Both the position numbers and the translations under genes were made by a program. The notes beneath the pieces were generated by a model. It was not told the origin of the DNA, ran no database searches, and saw only the letters and a program-made list of their open reading frames with translations. DNA of 5,775 bases from an uncultured Lachnospiraceae bacterium (lineage in GTDB: Bacteria > Bacillota > Clostridia > Lachnospirales > Lachnospiraceae): assembly GCA_947589175.1 (NCBI GenBank), contig CANPZR010000173.1, positions 1 through 5,775 of the forward strand, written 5' to 3'. Positions 4,820-5,775 of this stretch are shown here, piece by piece (within the stretch, counting starts at the first letter, position 1; the number at the start of each line of letters is the position of its first letter).

Positions 4820-5775
4820 GTGGTCATTAAATTTGGAAAATGGGTGGCGTCCCACCGGATTTTGATCATTATAGCAGCGGTCCTGCTGCTGATTCCGTCC
4901 GCGTTCGGGTATGTTTCCACCCGCGTCAATTACGATGTGCTGAGCTACCTGCCAAGTTCACTGGAGACGGTGTCCGGCCAGGATACCATGGTGGATGAGT
5001 TCGGCATGGGCGCCTTTTCCATGGTAGTCGTGGAGGGCATGGAGAACAAGGATGTTGTGGCTCTGAAGGAAAAGCTGGAGACCGTGGAGCACGTGGAGAA
5101 GATTATCTGGTACGACGATATGGTAGATATCAGCGTGCCCCAGGAGATGCTGCCGGATAAATTGCAGGAGGCGCTGTTCAACGGGGACGCGACCATGATG
5201 ATCGCCCTGTTTGACAACACCACATCCTCCGACACGACCATGGACGCCGTGACCCACATGCGGGAGATTGTGGGCAAGCAGGCGTTTATCAGCGGTATGT
5301 CGGGCGTGGTAACCGATATCAAGAACCTGGCTCTCTCCGAGATGCCGATTTATGTAGCGGTGGCGGCGGGACTGTCGCTGATTATCCTGCTCATCACCAT
5401 GAAATCCCTGGTGACGCCGTTTATCTTTCTGGCCGGAATCGGCACGGCTATTTTGTACAACCTGGGAAGCAATATTATATTTGGGGAGATATCCTATATC
5501 ACCCAGGCGCTCACCGCCATTCTGCAGCTGGGCGTTACAATGGACTATTCCATTTTCCTGTTGGAGAGCTATGAGGCCAACAAGGAGCGGTACGAGGGAG
5601 ATAAGCAGCGTGCCATGGCCCACGCCATATCCAACACGTTCAAGTCAGTGACCAGCAGCTCGATTACGACGATTGCCGGATTCGCGGCCCTGTGCTTTAT
5701 GACATTTAAGCTGGGAATGGATCTGGGACTTGTCATGGCCAAGGGCGTTGTCCTCGGCGTGATCGTGTGCATCAC
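4820..5775 (+). CDS. MMPL/RND-family membrane transporter, 5' part (runs off window)
   Basis: An open frame of 318 codons from GTG to the window edge, with no stop, so the gene continues beyond. The start is fixed by AAGGAGG 8 bases upstream. Residues 13-33 form the first membrane segment. About 34-176 form an extracytoplasmic loop beginning NYDVLSYLP, a typical RND/MMPL porter-domain start. Then come clustered hydrophobic segments near 177-193, 198-215, 224-247, 281-299 and 303 onward. GVTMDYSIFLLE (238-249) carries the Asp-Tyr pair (Asp242, Tyr243) of the fourth segment, which in MmpL-type proteins is part of the proton-relay path. The family exports lipids or hydrophobic drugs using the proton gradient; the substrate here cannot be told. 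The visible portion would be about the first half of a protein of perhaps 700 residues. Operator-like repeats over its promoter suggest repressor control. Codon use resembles its neighbours. Confidence 0.9.
   Translation, partial: MVIKFGKWVASHRILIIIAAVLLLIPSAFGYVSTRVNYDVLSYLPSSLETVSGQDTMVDEFGMGAFSMVVVEGMENKDVVALKEKLETVEHVEKIIWYDDMVDISVPQEMLPDKLQEALFNGDATMMIALFDNTTSSDTTMDAVTHMREIVGKQAFISGMSGVVTDIKNLALSEMPIYVAVAAGLSLIILLITMKSLVTPFIFLAGIGTAILYNLGSNIIFGEISYITQALTAILQLGVTMDYSIFLLESYEANKERYEGDKQRAMAHAISNTFKSVTSSSITTIAGFAALCFMTFKLGMDLGLVMAKGVVLGVIVCI

Noticed and set aside
4945..5623. Leftward frames of 125 and 221 codons opposite the MMPL gene
   Set aside because: The plus strand has a well-initiated transporter frame with membrane segments and a family motif; the leftward translations are shadows.

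Overview
The window looks like ordinary chromosome from a moderately GC-rich Gram-positive anaerobe of the Bacillota, most likely a Lachnospiraceae-type gut clostridium. The reasons are strong AAGGAGG ribosome binding sites, AT-rich intergenic DNA between GC-richer genes, a clostridial-style short glycogen phosphorylase, and a thioredoxin/thioredoxin reductase pair. The lineage is an inference from protein style; no rRNA or other marker gene is present.

Layout. Positions 1-133 hold a probable promoter and leader. trxA (134-439) and trxB (460-1386) follow as a tight two-gene redox operon: an NADPH-dependent flavoprotein reductase and its thioredoxin. A gap of 118 bases holds two hairpins and an unused strong Shine-Dalgarno sequence. 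Then comes glgP (1505-3754), a glycogen/alpha-glucan phosphorylase that releases glucose-1-phosphate from storage polysaccharide. A subtilisin-family (S8) serine protease with no signal peptide lies on the opposite strand (4642-3749). It is convergent with glgP, and the two reading frames overlap by six bases at their stop codons.

The most information-rich non-coding DNA is the 177-base divergent region (4643-4819) between the protease and a rightward gene that runs off the window end. That gene is an MMPL/RND-family membrane transporter starting at a GTG at 4820. The gap holds a good rightward promoter (TTGACC-17-TACACT), a leftward TATAAT box, and palindromic operator-like sites built on TGACC-N3-GGTCA. 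The 8-mer TGGTCATT occurs three times in 97 bases, the last copy over the transporter's start codon. This pattern resembles TetR-family control of an efflux or lipid transporter, possibly shared with the protease; no regulator gene is in the window.

Overall the genes belong to known families. No clearly new system is visible. The points worth checking are the operator cluster, the structured trxB-glgP gap and the overlapping convergent gene ends. No tRNA, rRNA, CRISPR array, insertion sequence or convincing intrinsic terminator was found.
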